Source: Bdellovibrionaceae bacterium UBA2339
GTDB taxonomy: Bacteria; Bdellovibrionota; Bdellovibrionia; Bdellovibrionales; JAMPXM01
DNA length: 64,000 nucleotides
Assembly: GCA_002344785.1 (NCBI GenBank)
Contig: DDUL01000065.1
Location: 1 to 64,000, forward strand
Reading direction: 5' to 3'
A program made the position numbers and the translations under genes. Position 1 is the first letter of the stretch. Each line of letters starts with the position of its first letter. Below are positions 26,133 through 34,913 of this stretch, in pieces. The notes beneath the pieces were generated by a model. It saw only the letters and a list, made by a program, of their open reading frames with translations, was not told the DNA's origin and made no database searches.

Positions 26133-26837
26133 TTAAGCGATCGAGTCCGCCGCCTGCAATGCATCGATGCGGACGCCTGGGCCCATCGTCGAGGACACGG
26201 TGATCCCCTGCAGATAGATCCCTTTTGCAGATGCCGGCTTTGCTTTCACAACGGCACCCAAAAGCGCCATGAAGTTGTCCTTCAGCTTATCGGCACCCAT
26301 AGAGCGCTTACCGATGCCCGCATGAATGATGCCGGCCTTATCCACACGAAAATCGAGCTTACCGCGCTTTTCAGCCTTTACGGTGTCGCCGACGTTCATG
26401 GTCACAGTGCCGACCTTCGGGTTGGGCATAAGGCCTCGAGGTCCCAAAATCTTGGCGACTTTCGAAACCGTACCCATCATATCGGGTGTGGCAATTGCCT
26501 TATCGAAATCCAGCCAGCCGCCATTGATCTTTTCGACGAGATCATCGGCGCCGACAAAGTCTGCTCCGGCGTCTTTAGCTTCCGCCTCTTTAGGGCCCTT
26601 AGCGAAAACAATGACTCTGACGTTCTTGCCCAAGCCATGCGGCAGAGATACCGCACCACGAACCTGTTGGTCCGACTGCTTGGGGTCGATTCCTAAACGG
26701 ATCGCCACATCGATGTTTTCGTCAAACTTCGCTGTCGCAGTTTCAACGGCAAGCTTGACGGCCTGATCAACCGGAAGCTTCGTCAACGAATCAACTTTGG
26801 CTTTTGATGCGCGATAGCGCTTTCCTGATTTTCCCAT
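26133..26837 (-). CDS. rplA: 50S ribosomal protein L1
   Basis: L1 (234 residues) forms the mobile stalk at the E site and is an mRNA-binding repressor of the L11 operon in E. coli. Conserved parts include the N-terminal MGKSGKRYRASKAKVD and the signature KILGPRGLMPNPKVGTVT. Start is ATG eight bases after rplK. Confidence 0.97.
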   Translation of the reverse strand: MGKSGKRYRASKAKVDSLTKLPVDQAVKLAVETATAKFDENIDVAIRLGIDPKQSDQQVRGAVSLPHGLGKNVRVIVFAKGPKEAEAKDAGADFVGADDLVEKINGGWLDFDKAIATPDMMGTVSKVAKILGPRGLMPNPKVGTVTMNVGDTVKAEKRGKLDFRVDKAGIIHAGIGKRSMGADKLKDNFMALLGAVVKAKPASAKGIYLQGITVSSTMGPGVRIDALQAADSIA

Positions 26838-26845
26838 CGCTCACC

Positions 26846-27271
26846 TCAATCCTGAATTTCGAGGCCCATGCTGCGAGCCGTACCGACCACTTGCGGGATC
26901 GCGGACTCGACAGTTGAGCAGTTGAGGTCGGGGAGCTTCAGCGCCGCGATTTCACGGATCTGCTTCATGTTCACCTTACCGACCTTATCCTTTTGCGGCA
27001 TTTTCGAGCCACTTTGGATCTTCACAGCCTGTTTCAGCAGAACCGACACGGGCGGCGTCTTGGTGATGAAGGTAAACGATCGGTCCTGATAAACAGTGAT
27101 GATCACGGGAATAACCGTGTCACCTTTGCCCTGAGTTCGGGCATTGAACTGCTTACAGAACTCCATGATGTTTACCCCATGCTGGCCGAGCGCCGGTCCC
27201 ACGGGCGGCGCTGGATTCGCCTTCCCTGCCGGAATCTGCAATTTGATCATTGCAGTTACTTTTTTTGCCAT
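26846..27271 (-). CDS. rplK: 50S ribosomal protein L11
   Basis: L11 (141 residues) binds the GTPase-associated centre and is needed for RelA activation. The signature KANPAPPVGPALGQHGVNIMEFCK (core PVGPALGQHGVNIM) is intact. The ORF continues upstream to 27376 but MAKKVTAMIKLQIPAGKA at 27271 is the family start and has GGAG eight bases ahead. Confidence 0.97.
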   Translation of the reverse strand: MAKKVTAMIKLQIPAGKANPAPPVGPALGQHGVNIMEFCKQFNARTQGKGDTVIPVIITVYQDRSFTFITKTPPVSVLLKQAVKIQSGSKMPQKDKVGKVNMKQIREIAALKLPDLNCSTVESAIPQVVGTARSMGLEIQD

Positions 27272-27340
27272 TTCCCACTCCTTAGCGCGGGGGTTTAAAT
27301 TCCATGCCTTCTGACGAAGGTTTTCTCTTTCTTTAAGCCA

Positions 27341-27358
27341 TCGGGGTACCGACCCCGA
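27341..27358 (-). other. Hairpin between nusG and rplK
   Basis: A seven-base-pair stem TCGGGGT/ACCCCGA with an ACCG loop lies in the 130-base gap between nusG and rplK. No U-tract follows. It could be part of an L1-type regulatory leader for rplK-rplA; this is a guess from position. Confidence 0.3.
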
Positions 27359-27401
27359 CGACCGATCTGATCTCAAAGTTCCCCGAAGGGTTCCTTACCA
27401 A

Positions 27402-27929
27402 TCAGACTTTTTGAACCTGAATAAAATCGAGTTCAACGGGTGTGGGGCGACCGAAGATACTGACTGAGACCTTCACTTTGCCCTTATCGTCGTTGATCTC
27501 CTCGACGGTGCCATTGAAGTTACTGAACGGACCATCGACCACCATGACATTCTCGCCAACCGAGAACTTCACTTTGGGACGAGGCTTTTCCGCACCAGTC
27601 TCCATCTGCTGTGTCACCCGGAGAACTTGATCCGGTGGCACCGCAGTTGGCTTTTGGCCTCCGACGAAGCCCGTCACTTTTGAAGAACCTTTCACCAAAT
27701 GCCAAGTCTTTTCGTTCAGAAGCATCTCCACGAACATATAGCCCGGGAAAAATTTGCGTGAACGCGTCGTCTTTTGACCCTTCACCAATTCCACGACGTT
27801 TTCAGCGGGAATCAAGATCTGGCCAAACTGCTCTTCCATCTTATGCTGAGCGATCCGCTTTTCGATCGAAGCTTTGGCCGTGGCCTCGCTCCCCGTCGCG
27901 ACGTTCACGATGTACCACTTCTTTTCCAT
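27402..27929 (-). CDS. nusG: Transcription termination/antitermination factor NusG
   Basis: NusG (175 residues) binds the polymerase clamp and links it to Rho or ribosomal S10. The NGN domain (MEKKWYIVNVATGSE, FPGYMFVEM) and the C-terminal KOW domain (VVDGPFSNFNGTVEEINDDKGKV, core GPFSNFNGTVEEI) are complete. ATG at 27929 with GGAG six bases ahead is chosen; an in-frame ATG at 27953 overlaps the secE stop and would add eight residues. Confidence 0.96.
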   Translation of the reverse strand: MEKKWYIVNVATGSEATAKASIEKRIAQHKMEEQFGQILIPAENVVELVKGQKTTRSRKFFPGYMFVEMLLNEKTWHLVKGSSKVTGFVGGQKPTAVPPDQVLRVTQQMETGAEKPRPKVKFSVGENVMVVDGPFSNFNGTVEEINDDKGKVKVSVSIFGRPTPVELDFIQVQKV

Positions 27930-27952
27930 GCGCGTCTCCAAGGTCGGCTGCA

Positions 27953-28417
27953 TCACAGCGACCCAAAAATGTTCTGCTTCAGAAGCCACTCGACGAGCTT
28001 TCCAGACACCACATCTAGAAGTCCGAGAGCCGCTCCCGACAAAAGGAGCATCACACAAACAAAGATTGTCATTCGCGTGGTGTCAGGACGCGAGGGCCAA
28101 ACCACTCGGCGCAGTTCCGTCACAACTTCGTCGCCCCAAACTTTAGCATCAGGACGAATTTGCAAGGCCGCGAAAGTGATCAATCCGAGCAATACGGGCA
28201 CGCCATGGCTCACCGTTTCGTTGCCAAAGAATTGACCGAGTCGTCCCGTGGCGATCGCCGCGCCGGCTTCAATCAAGATCGAAACACCGATACCGACGAG
28301 AACACCTGCACCTAGGAAGCCGACGGTAACAAATTTCGCGTTGAGATCCGTGGCGGTTTCCATCGAATTGACGTTCGACGAAGTCGCGTTCGGATTTGCC
28401 GTGGAGTTTGTGCTCAT
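27953..28417 (-). CDS. secE: Preprotein translocase subunit SecE
   Basis: SecE (154 residues) clamps SecY in the inner-membrane translocon. Three transmembrane segments (about 30-50, 71-88, 116-138) give the three-helix form known from E. coli. The conserved cytoplasmic motif ELRRVVWPSR at 101-110 precedes the essential last helix. A Ser/Thr/Asn-rich 25-residue N-terminus is unusual. No rpmG (L33) gene is found just upstream, where many bacteria have it. Confidence 0.93.
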   Translation of the reverse strand: MSTNSTANPNATSSNVNSMETATDLNAKFVTVGFLGAGVLVGIGVSILIEAGAAIATGRLGQFFGNETVSHGVPVLLGLITFAALQIRPDAKVWGDEVVTELRRVVWPSRPDTTRMTIFVCVMLLLSGAALGLLDVVSGKLVEWLLKQNIFGSL

Positions 28418-28502
28418 TTTGACCTGACCTTTAATAACCTAAGTCCGTGGTTGAAATTCGGAAGCCCGTTGCCGAGAAGTTTCTGAGCTCTGCCAATAAA
28501 CG

Positions 28503-28526
28503 TCTAACCATAGATTGGTGGTTAGA
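28503..28526 (-). other. Stem-loop between tRNA-Trp and secE
   Basis: An eight-base-pair stem TCTAACCA/TGGTTAGA encloses an eight-base loop, about 105 bases past the tRNA-Trp 3' end and 86 bases before secE. It lacks a U-tract, so it may be a processing or stability element. Confidence 0.3.
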
Positions 28527-28632
28527 ATGTTGATTTCGCATTCGCCTGGCAAAGAGTGAGGAACCTCGACCACCCTCTTGTTGGCAATCTCAAACGGAAA
28601 GCCCGAGCTGACTTTATCAAAGGGTCTGAAAC

Positions 28633-28708
28633 TGGCAGGGCAGGAGGGACTCGAACCCCCAACCGACGGATTTGGAGTCCGTAACTCTACCGATTGAGCT
28701 ACTGCCCT
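28633..28708 (-). tRNA. tRNA-Trp (anticodon CCA)
   Basis: A 76-nt cloverleaf with a seven-base-pair acceptor stem, anticodon loop CTCCAAA, T-loop GTTCGAGTC and an encoded 3' CCA. It lies between tuf and secE, the same position as in several proteobacteria. Confidence 0.95.
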
Positions 28709-28753
28709 TCCGGAACCAGACAACGGTGACAAAGACTTCGTGCCTTCACGCGA

Positions 28754-28775
28754 GAACGGGCCTTACGGCCCGTTC
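28754..28775 (-). other. Hairpin downstream of tuf
   Basis: A nine-base-pair GC-rich stem (GAACGGGCC/GGCCCGTTC) with a four-base loop starts 24 bases after the tuf stop. There is no U-tract, and the tRNA-Trp gene follows, so it is more likely an RNA processing or stability element than a full terminator. Confidence 0.45.
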
Positions 28776-28798
28776 ACCTGAATCACTTGTGATTAAAA

Positions 28799-29989
28799 CT
28801 ACTCGAGAATGTCGACGACAACGCCGGCACCCACGGTGCGTCCGCCTTCGCGAATCGCGAAGCGAAGCTCTTTTTCCATCGCGATGGGAGCGATCAACTC
28901 GACCGACACTTCAACGCGATCGCCAGGCATCACCATCTCAGTGCCCTCTTTCAAGGTCACGACACCAGTAACGTCTGTCGTACGGAAGTAGAACTGCGGG
29001 CGATAGCCGTTGAAGAACGGAGTGTGGCGTCCGCCTTCTTCCTTAGTGAGGATGTAAGCTTCAGCCTTGAACTTCTTGTGCGGCTTAATGGAGCCGGGCT
29101 TCGAGAGGACTTGTCCGCGCTCAACTTCTTCTTTCTTCGTACCACGCAGCAAGCAACCGCAGTTGTCGCCAGCTTGGCCTTCATCGAGAAGCTTGCGGAA
29201 CATTTCGATACCAGTGACGACAGTCTTTTGTGTGGGATTCAAGCCCACGATTTCGACTTCGTCGTTCACTTTGATGATACCGCGCTCAACTCGGCCGGTC
29301 ACAACTGTACCGCGACCCGAGATCGAGAACACGTCTTCAACAGGCATCAAGAAGGGCTTATCCACCGCGCGAGCCGGTTGCGGGATGTAACGATCAACTT
29401 CCGCCATCAGCTTCAAGATCGCATCGCGACCGATTTCTGGATTGCGGCCTTCGAGAGCGCACAATGCCGAACCTTTAACGATCGGGATTTCGTCGCCGGG
29501 GAACTCGTACTTCGAGAGAAGTTCGCGAACTTCAACTTCGACGAGCTCAAGAAGGTCTTTGTCGTCGACCATGTCGACTTTGTTCATGAACACGACCATC
29601 GCCGGAACGCCGACCTGGCGAGCGAGGAGGATGTGTTCACGAGTCTGCGGCATCGGACCGTCAGCAGCCGACACGACCAAGATCGCGCCGTCCATCTGAG
29701 CTGCGCCAGTGATCATGTTTTTCACATAGTCAGCGTGGCCGGGGCAGTCGACGTGAGCGTAGTGACGATTTGTTGTTTGATACTCAACGTGCGAAGTCGA
29801 GATGGTGATTCCGCGCGCTTTTTCTTCCGGAGCTTTGTCGATTTGATCGTAAGCAAGGAAGGTTGCGCCACCCGATTCAGCCAAGACCTTTGTGATCGCT
29901 GCTGTGAGCGAAGTCTTACCATGGTCAACGTGACCGATGGTGCCGATGTTCACGTGGGGTTTACTCCGGTCAAATTTCTCCTTAGCCAT
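28799..29989 (-). CDS. tuf: Elongation factor Tu
   Basis: EF-Tu (396 residues) delivers aminoacyl-tRNA to the ribosome. GHVDHGKT is at 19-26, DCPGH at 80-84 and NKVD at 135-138; domains II and III are complete. It lies in the tRNA-tuf-secE-nusG arrangement (tufB position). The usual second copy after fusA is absent, so this is the only tuf in the window. Confidence 0.98.
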   Translation of the reverse strand: MAKEKFDRSKPHVNIGTIGHVDHGKTSLTAAITKVLAESGGATFLAYDQIDKAPEEKARGITISTSHVEYQTTNRHYAHVDCPGHADYVKNMITGAAQMDGAILVVSAADGPMPQTREHILLARQVGVPAMVVFMNKVDMVDDKDLLELVEVEVRELLSKYEFPGDEIPIVKGSALCALEGRNPEIGRDAILKLMAEVDRYIPQPARAVDKPFLMPVEDVFSISGRGTVVTGRVERGIIKVNDEVEIVGLNPTQKTVVTGIEMFRKLLDEGQAGDNCGCLLRGTKKEEVERGQVLSKPGSIKPHKKFKAEAYILTKEEGGRHTPFFNGYRPQFYFRTTDVTGVVTLKEGTEMVMPGDRVEVSVELIAPIAMEKELRFAIREGGRTVGAGVVVDILE

Positions 29990-30531
29990 TTCTGCCTTCC
30001 TCCTGGGTCAATCGCCCAAAAATTATCCTTTAACCTCAAACTTCACTTCGCGCCTGAGACGTTCGCTCCATGCTCTCGGCCCAAGCCTTACGCTGACCCA
30101 AGACCAGATCGTCGACCGAGGCGAAACGCCGAAGCGACAGATCCGTCGTTTTTCTCACTTCGCTTCATCATCGTTCGTCTTATCAATGAATGATGAGAGC
30201 GAACGAAGACTCCGTGACCGAAACGCTACAGACGCACGAAGACCCGACGATCGAAATCGACCGCCCTTTCAACGTCTTCGCCGACGTACTTGGAAACCGA
30301 AGACTTTCTTCCGAACGAGCCTGAATTTCAATCTGAATATTCACTGAAATTCGAGATGATCGATCTGCAGGGTCCTTACGGAACATCGATCGGACCCTCC
30401 GATCACCGAGCTCACGTTCAGCGCGAAGGGAGAGGACTCCCATACACGGCGCCAAAACGCAATCGCTTCTCGATTCGGGAACGGCAGGTTGGTCTTTGAG
30501 GAGTCGTCGACGCGCTGTGTGGGACAGATAA
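29990..30531 (-). other. Spacer between tRNA-Thr(GGT) and tuf
   Basis: This 542-base region has no convincing gene. It contains weak inverted repeats, for example GGTCC/GGACC near 30370-30396 and CGTTCG/CGAACG near 30172-30203. It may hold a tuf promoter, but I found no clear match. Confidence 0.45.
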
Positions 30532-30606
30532 TGGAGCCCATGGCGAGAATCGAACTCGCGATCTCACCCTTACCAAGGGTGTGCTCTACCACTGAGCCAC
30601 ATGGGC
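30532..30606 (-). tRNA. tRNA-Thr (anticodon GGT)
   Basis: A 75-nt cloverleaf: acceptor GCCCATG pairs fully, anticodon loop TTGGTAA, T-arm GTTCGATTC, CCA encoded. Last of four tRNAs before tuf (Thr-Tyr-Gly-Thr), the same order as the E. coli thrU-tyrU-glyT-thrT-tufB operon. Confidence 0.95.
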
Positions 30607-30729
30607 AGAATCAGATGCTTGGCCCGCGTTTTCCGGATCCGAGCGGGATTGAACCCGGAAATTTGCTGAAGCCGACCCGTAGGTCCTTGCACCGACTATC
30701 GATAAAACTCAGTCACGGTTGAGAAAATT

Positions 30730-30806
30730 TGGAGCGGGAGACGGGTCTCGAACCCGCAACCCTCAGCTTGGAAGGCTGATACTCTAGCCAATTGAGCTAC
30801 TCCCGC
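30730..30806 (-). tRNA. tRNA-Gly (anticodon TCC)
   Basis: A 77-nt cloverleaf with acceptor GCGGGAG, anticodon loop CTTCCAA, T-arm GTTCGAGAC and encoded CCA. It lies between tRNA-Tyr and tRNA-Thr(GGT). Confidence 0.95.
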
Positions 30807-30974
30807 CCGCTTTCTCTCAAACCTTTACTTACTAAACTTCGCTCAAAAACACTCGCCAAGAAAAAGTCGCCAAGAGATCTTCGCTGACAGCACTTCTTGC
30901 CGACAAAAACTCGGAACTGGTTTCGGATGCGCCAAACAACTCGCTTTAAGACAGGGATCTGAGTGAAGTGCAAG

Positions 30975-31059
30975 TGGTGGAGAGGGCAGGATTCGAACCT
31001 GCGAAGGCATAGCCAGCAGATTTACAGTCTGCCCCCGTTGGCCACTTGGGTACCTCTCC
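30975..31059 (-). tRNA. tRNA-Tyr (anticodon GTA)
   Basis: An 85-nt class II tRNA with the long variable arm expected for bacterial tRNA-Tyr, anticodon GTA, T-arm GTTCGAATC and encoded CCA. Confidence 0.95.
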
Positions 31060-31091
31060 TCGGCCCTTCTGAATCAACTCAGTTTCCCAGC

Positions 31092-31175
31092 CCTGATCTT
31101 TCCGGCCTGATCTTTCCGGCCTGATTTTTTCGGCCTGATTTTTTCGGCCCAATCATTTCGGCCCAATCATTTCGG
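31092..31175. repeat. Six 14-bp tandem repeats in three matched pairs
   Basis: Six head-to-tail 14-base units lie between tRNA-Thr(TGT) and tRNA-Tyr: two copies of CCTGATCTTTCCGG, two of CCTGATTTTTTCGG and two of CCCAATCATTTCGG. Identical neighbours suggest stepwise duplication. The region lies inside the predicted tRNA precursor transcript. Confidence 0.9.
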
Positions 31176-31313
31176 AGCGATCTTGGCGAACTCGAACTGT
31201 ACTTCACCGTCTCATTTCGCCCGATTGGACTTCGGAAAATTAGGCGACAATGCGCCAAACTTTTTTCAGCTGAATCGAGAGAATGGGACGGAACGCCCGC
31301 CGCGGGAAAAGTA

Positions 31314-31386
31314 AGCTGGCTATGGGACTCGAACCCGCAACCTGCTGATTACAAATCAGCTGCTCTACCAATTGAGCTAAGCCAGC
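31314..31386 (-). tRNA. tRNA-Thr (anticodon TGT), CCA not encoded
   Basis: A 73-nt cloverleaf: acceptor GCTGGCT, anticodon loop TTTGTAA, T-arm GTTCGAGTC. Unlike the other four tRNAs here, the gene continues into TAC rather than CCA, so the 3' end must be added by CCA-adding enzyme. First gene of the tRNA-tuf unit. Confidence 0.93.
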
Positions 31387-31412
31387 ACAGAACTCGCCTT
31401 GAGCGAACAATG

Positions 31413-31442
31413 GTTCTAGTGGAAAGGGGCGAGTCTCGTCAA
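31413..31442 (-). promoter_or_regulatory. Promoter of the tRNA-tuf unit
   Basis: On the minus strand TTGACG (31437-31442) is followed by 18 bases and TAGAAC (31413-31418), about 27 bases upstream of the tRNA-Thr 5' end. The -35 box overlaps the stop codon of the upstream methyltransferase gene. Confidence 0.5.
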
Positions 31443-32413
31443 AGCTTTCCTGGGCCAGATTTGCCCGCTTGGCGAGCAGATTCATACATCGCCATGCTGC
31501 CGGCGATGGCCGCATTAAAGCTGGAGCCGCCCGGCACTTGCGGGAGGCGAACTAGTTCGTCACAGACTCGCTCAACCGTGATGCGCAATCCTGAGCTTTC
31601 CGAGCCGATCACCCACACAATTTTCTCGGGCAATTCGAAATCCCACGCAAATCGCGTCCCGGACTCCGCAAGACCGAAGACCCAGAAGCCCTTGGCTTTA
31701 AGCTCCTCGAGGGCGCGCGGCAAATTATCGACGACCTCGACGGGAACGTGCTCGGCACCGCCGCTGGCAACTTTGGCCACCGTCGAAGTGAGCTCCACAC
31801 TGCGGTCGGCGGGCACGAACACGGCTTTGGCGTCGAGTAGCCAAGCACTGCGGAGGATTGATCCCAGATTGTGTGGGTCCTCGAGATTGTCACACGCGAT
31901 GATCATCGCGCGCTTGAGTTGGGCGACCTCGTCGAGATTCCACTGTGGCAGCTCAGTGACGATCGCGGCGGCGCCTTGATGTCCTGATCCTAGATCATCG
32001 AGTGTTGATGCGCTCAGGTTCTGCACGGTGATGGACGAATATTCAGCCAGCTCGGCGAGCTCTTTGAGCTGGTGGGCTCGCTGATAATCATCGCGAAGCC
32101 CGAGTCGCAGGATCGCATGCGGCCTGACCTTGAGGGCTTCACGCACCGAATGAAGTCCGATCACCAATCGTTCGCGCTTATTCTGCGGCGCAAAGCCTTG
32201 CGCAGCGAGGCTCTTGGTGTTTTTCCGCGCGTTGGAGGGCGCACCCTTGGCCGTGTTCGGCGAATTGGTCGGCGCAGTGGTGGGTGCCGTGGCGCCCCTT
32301 GGGCCTCGGCCATGGGATTGGGGTTTGAACGCTGGAGGGGCCGACTTGCCGGAGCGAGGTGCCGCGGGGGCGGCGGATTTTGAACGAAACTTGGATGGTC
32401 CGTGACGTTTCAT
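31439..32413 (-). CDS. SPOUT-family 23S rRNA 2'-O-methyltransferase (RlmB/TrmH type)
   Basis: A 324-residue SpoU-type RNA methyltransferase. The three knot motifs are present: NLEDPHNLGSILRSA (about 175-189), IVWVIGSESSGLR (about 265-277) and a C-terminal LPQVPGGSSFNAAIAGS, where the usual SLN is SFN. An N-terminal tail of about 75 residues is Pro/Ala/Lys-rich and probably disordered. By family it should modify G2251 of 23S rRNA, but the exact site cannot be read from sequence. ATG overlaps the pyrF stop (ATGA). Confidence 0.85.
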   Translation of the reverse strand: MKRHGPSKFRSKSAAPAAPRSGKSAPPAFKPQSHGRGPRGATAPTTAPTNSPNTAKGAPSNARKNTKSLAAQGFAPQNKRERLVIGLHSVREALKVRPHAILRLGLRDDYQRAHQLKELAELAEYSSITVQNLSASTLDDLGSGHQGAAAIVTELPQWNLDEVAQLKRAMIIACDNLEDPHNLGSILRSAWLLDAKAVFVPADRSVELTSTVAKVASGGAEHVPVEVVDNLPRALEELKAKGFWVFGLAESGTRFAWDFELPEKIVWVIGSESSGLRITVERVCDELVRLPQVPGGSSFNAAIAGSMAMYESARQAGKSGPGKL

Positions 32414-33120
32414 GGCGCGACCGCCTCACCGGTGAATTCGCGAAGAATTTGGAGTGCTGCGGATCTTGGCTCGGGGGCCTCGATGATCGGACGCCCGACG
32501 ACCATGCCGCTGGCGCCGTGAAGAGCCGCGGCTTGTGGAGTCTCGACGCGAACCTGATCACCCTTGGCCGAGCCCGAGGGCCGTACACCGGGTGTGATGA
32601 TGAGCGCATCGGGAATGGCGCGGCGAAGTGCTGAAGCTTCATGGGGCGAACAGACAAAAGCTTTCAAGCCGGAGGCCTGGGCTTCTTGGGCAAGGCCCAA
32701 GACGTCCGCGCCAATGTCGCGACCTTTGAGTCCGAAGGGCAAGGTGTCGGGAGAAAAGCTGGTGAGGACGCTGACAACCAGGACGCGAAAGTGACGTTCG
32801 CGATTGAGTCGCGCTTCAAGTTCAGCCAATTCGCGAAGCGCCGTGGGTCCCGACCAAGCGTGCACCGTCGCATAGCTTGCGCCGGATTCGAACGCGGCTC
32901 GCACAGCTGAAGTCATGGTCGACGGAATATCGAGATGCTTGCAGTCGACAAACACGGGTCCGTGCTGGGCGATCTTTAGCACCAGGCGCGCGCCTTCTCG
33001 CAAGATGAGCCGAGGGCCGACTTTGAAGCCGATGCCAGGATGCTCGAGATCACGGGCGAGTTCGGCGGCGCGAGCCGGATCATCGACGTCAAGGGCCACG
33101 AAGAGCTTGGGGTCACTCAT
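32410..33120 (-). CDS. pyrF: Orotidine 5'-phosphate decarboxylase
   Basis: This 236-residue enzyme converts OMP to UMP, the last step of de novo pyrimidine synthesis. The catalytic DxKxxD motif is D59-C-K61-H-L-D64, followed by IPST; the phosphate-binding GVRPSG and VVGRPI segments are present. ATG overlaps the proS stop and its own stop overlaps the methyltransferase start, so three genes are chained by ATGA overlaps. Confidence 0.93.
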   Translation of the reverse strand: MSDPKLFVALDVDDPARAAELARDLEHPGIGFKVGPRLILREGARLVLKIAQHGPVFVDCKHLDIPSTMTSAVRAAFESGASYATVHAWSGPTALRELAELEARLNRERHFRVLVVSVLTSFSPDTLPFGLKGRDIGADVLGLAQEAQASGLKAFVCSPHEASALRRAIPDALIITPGVRPSGSAKGDQVRVETPQAAALHGASGMVVGRPIIEAPEPRSAALQILREFTGEAVAP

Positions 33121-34913
33121 GCCGGCGCCCTCGAGCTTTTTTGTCCACTATGTTGCAAGCATCGAGTGGCGTGGTCGACCACTTGTTCTAACGGCACCTT
33201 CTCCATTTTTTTGTCGTGGCGAGTGACGACTTCGACAATGCCTTCTTTGAGGCCTCGACCGCCGATGGTGAGGCGCAAGGGGAAGCCGAGAAGGTCAGCG
33301 TCTTTGAATTTCACTCCAGGGCGCTCAGCTCGATCGTCCATGAAGGTGTCGAAGCCGCGCGATTGCAATTCGCGCTCGACGATAGAGGCATTTTGCATGA
33401 CTTCGTCATCGTCCGGATCGAGGACCACGAGTGCGACATCAAAGGGCGCGATCGCGCGCGGCCAAATGATGCCGTCAGCATCGTGACTTTGTTCGACAGC
33501 CGCCTGCAAGGTGCGCGTGACACCGATGCCGTAACAACCCATCTCGATAGGATGGCTGCTGCCATCTTGCGCGAGGAAGCTGGCGTTCATGGCTTTCGAA
33601 TATTTCGTGCCGAGATAGAACACATGTCCGACTTCAATGCCGCGCTTGGAGACATAGCGGCCTTTGCCGCAACGAGGGCACTGATCACCCGCGCGAGCCA
33701 GACGTAGATCTTTGAAGCCTTTGAATTGACCTGCGGTTTTCACGTCGCGATCAAGGTTCACATTCTTCAAATGAAAATCGTCTTCATTGGCGCCGACGAT
33801 AAAGTTCTGTCGCCCTTCGAGAGCGTGATCGAAGTAAATGGGAATCTTGAGCCCTACCGGACCGCAGGAGCCGGGCGAAGCGCCGGTCACTTGGCGCACT
33901 TCTTCGTCGGTCAATAGCAGCGGCGGATTGGTCAGTCCGAGGGCGTTCTTCAGTTTTACCGGGTTCACTTCATCGTCACCCCGCAGGCAAACCGCGATGG
34001 GCATGAGGGCCTTGTTCTGCGGATCCGTACCGGGGTTGGAAGAAAAGAACATCGTCTTAACGAGTTGGCTTTCCTTAAGCCCTGTCGATTTCGCCAAGGC
34101 TGCGATGGTCTTTAAGCCCGGCGTAGCGAACTTTTCCAGTGGCAAAGCGGAACTTGCATCGACGCTGGCGGTTTGAGAATCGCGAGCGGGAGCGACTTCA
34201 ATATTCGCGGCGAACTGACACTGGGTCTGACCTTGATCATCGCAAACCATCAAGTGATCTTCGCCGGCCTCGGCGAGAACTTGGAACTCGTGAGTCTGGC
34301 TACCTCCGATATTGCCCGCATCGGCCTCGACAATCCGATAGTGAAGTCCGAGGCGATCGAAGATGGCTTGGTAAGCGTCGTACATGAGTTGGTAGGACTT
34401 CAAGGCCGCGGGCGGATCCACGTCAAAGGAGTAGGCGTCCTTCATGATGAACTCGCGACCGCGCATCAAACCGAAGCGGGGACGAATCTCGTCGCGGTAC
34501 TTGGTTTGAATCTGATAGAGATTCACGGGCAGATCACGATAGGACTTCACATCCTTACGAACATAGTCGGTGATGACCTCTTCGTGCGTGGCGCCCAAGC
34601 AGAATTCGTGAGCATTGCGGTTTTTGAATTTGAGCAGGCCATCGCCCATTTCTTTCCAGCGATTCGTTTCTTGCCAGAGCTCGGCGGGATGGACCATGGG
34701 CATGAGAAGCTCTTGCGCTCCCCGCTTGTCCAATTCTTCGCGGATGATGCGCTCGAGCTTTCGCAAAGATCGGAGCATCAGATTCCCGTATGTGTAAATC
34801 CCGGGCGCCACTTTGCGAATGTAGCCGCCACGCGAAAGCAGCTTGTGGCTAGGAATCTCGGCGTCGGCCGGAGCATCACGAAGAGTATGGAGATGAGATT
34901 TCGACCAACGCAT
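33117..34913 (-). CDS. proS: Prolyl-tRNA synthetase (bacterial type)
   Basis: A 598-residue class II synthetase. Motif 1 region (SLRKLERIIREELDKRGAQE), motif 2 (TKYRDEIRPRFGLMRGREFIMKDAYSF, core RPRFGLMRGREF) and motif 3 (GCYGIGVTRTLQAAVEQ) are present. The YbaK-like editing insertion fills about residues 230-390, as in the long bacterial form. The start ATG shares one base with the stop of the upstream regulator (TAATG). Confidence 0.96.
   Translation of the reverse strand: MRWSKSHLHTLRDAPADAEIPSHKLLSRGGYIRKVAPGIYTYGNLMLRSLRKLERIIREELDKRGAQELLMPMVHPAELWQETNRWKEMGDGLLKFKNRNAHEFCLGATHEEVITDYVRKDVKSYRDLPVNLYQIQTKYRDEIRPRFGLMRGREFIMKDAYSFDVDPPAALKSYQLMYDAYQAIFDRLGLHYRIVEADAGNIGGSQTHEFQVLAEAGEDHLMVCDDQGQTQCQFAANIEVAPARDSQTASVDASSALPLEKFATPGLKTIAALAKSTGLKESQLVKTMFFSSNPGTDPQNKALMPIAVCLRGDDEVNPVKLKNALGLTNPPLLLTDEEVRQVTGASPGSCGPVGLKIPIYFDHALEGRQNFIVGANEDDFHLKNVNLDRDVKTAGQFKGFKDLRLARAGDQCPRCGKGRYVSKRGIEVGHVFYLGTKYSKAMNASFLAQDGSSHPIEMGCYGIGVTRTLQAAVEQSHDADGIIWPRAIAPFDVALVVLDPDDDEVMQNASIVERELQSRGFDTFMDDRAERPGVKFKDADLLGFPLRLTIGGRGLKEGIVEVVTRHDKKMEKVPLEQVVDHATRCLQHSGQKSSRAPA

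Noticed and set aside
29024..30193. A 389-codon ORF opposite tuf
   Set aside because: Antisense shadow of the highly biased tuf gene.
31092..31175. CRISPR array
   Set aside because: Units are contiguous 14-base tandem repeats without spacers, and no cas gene is near.
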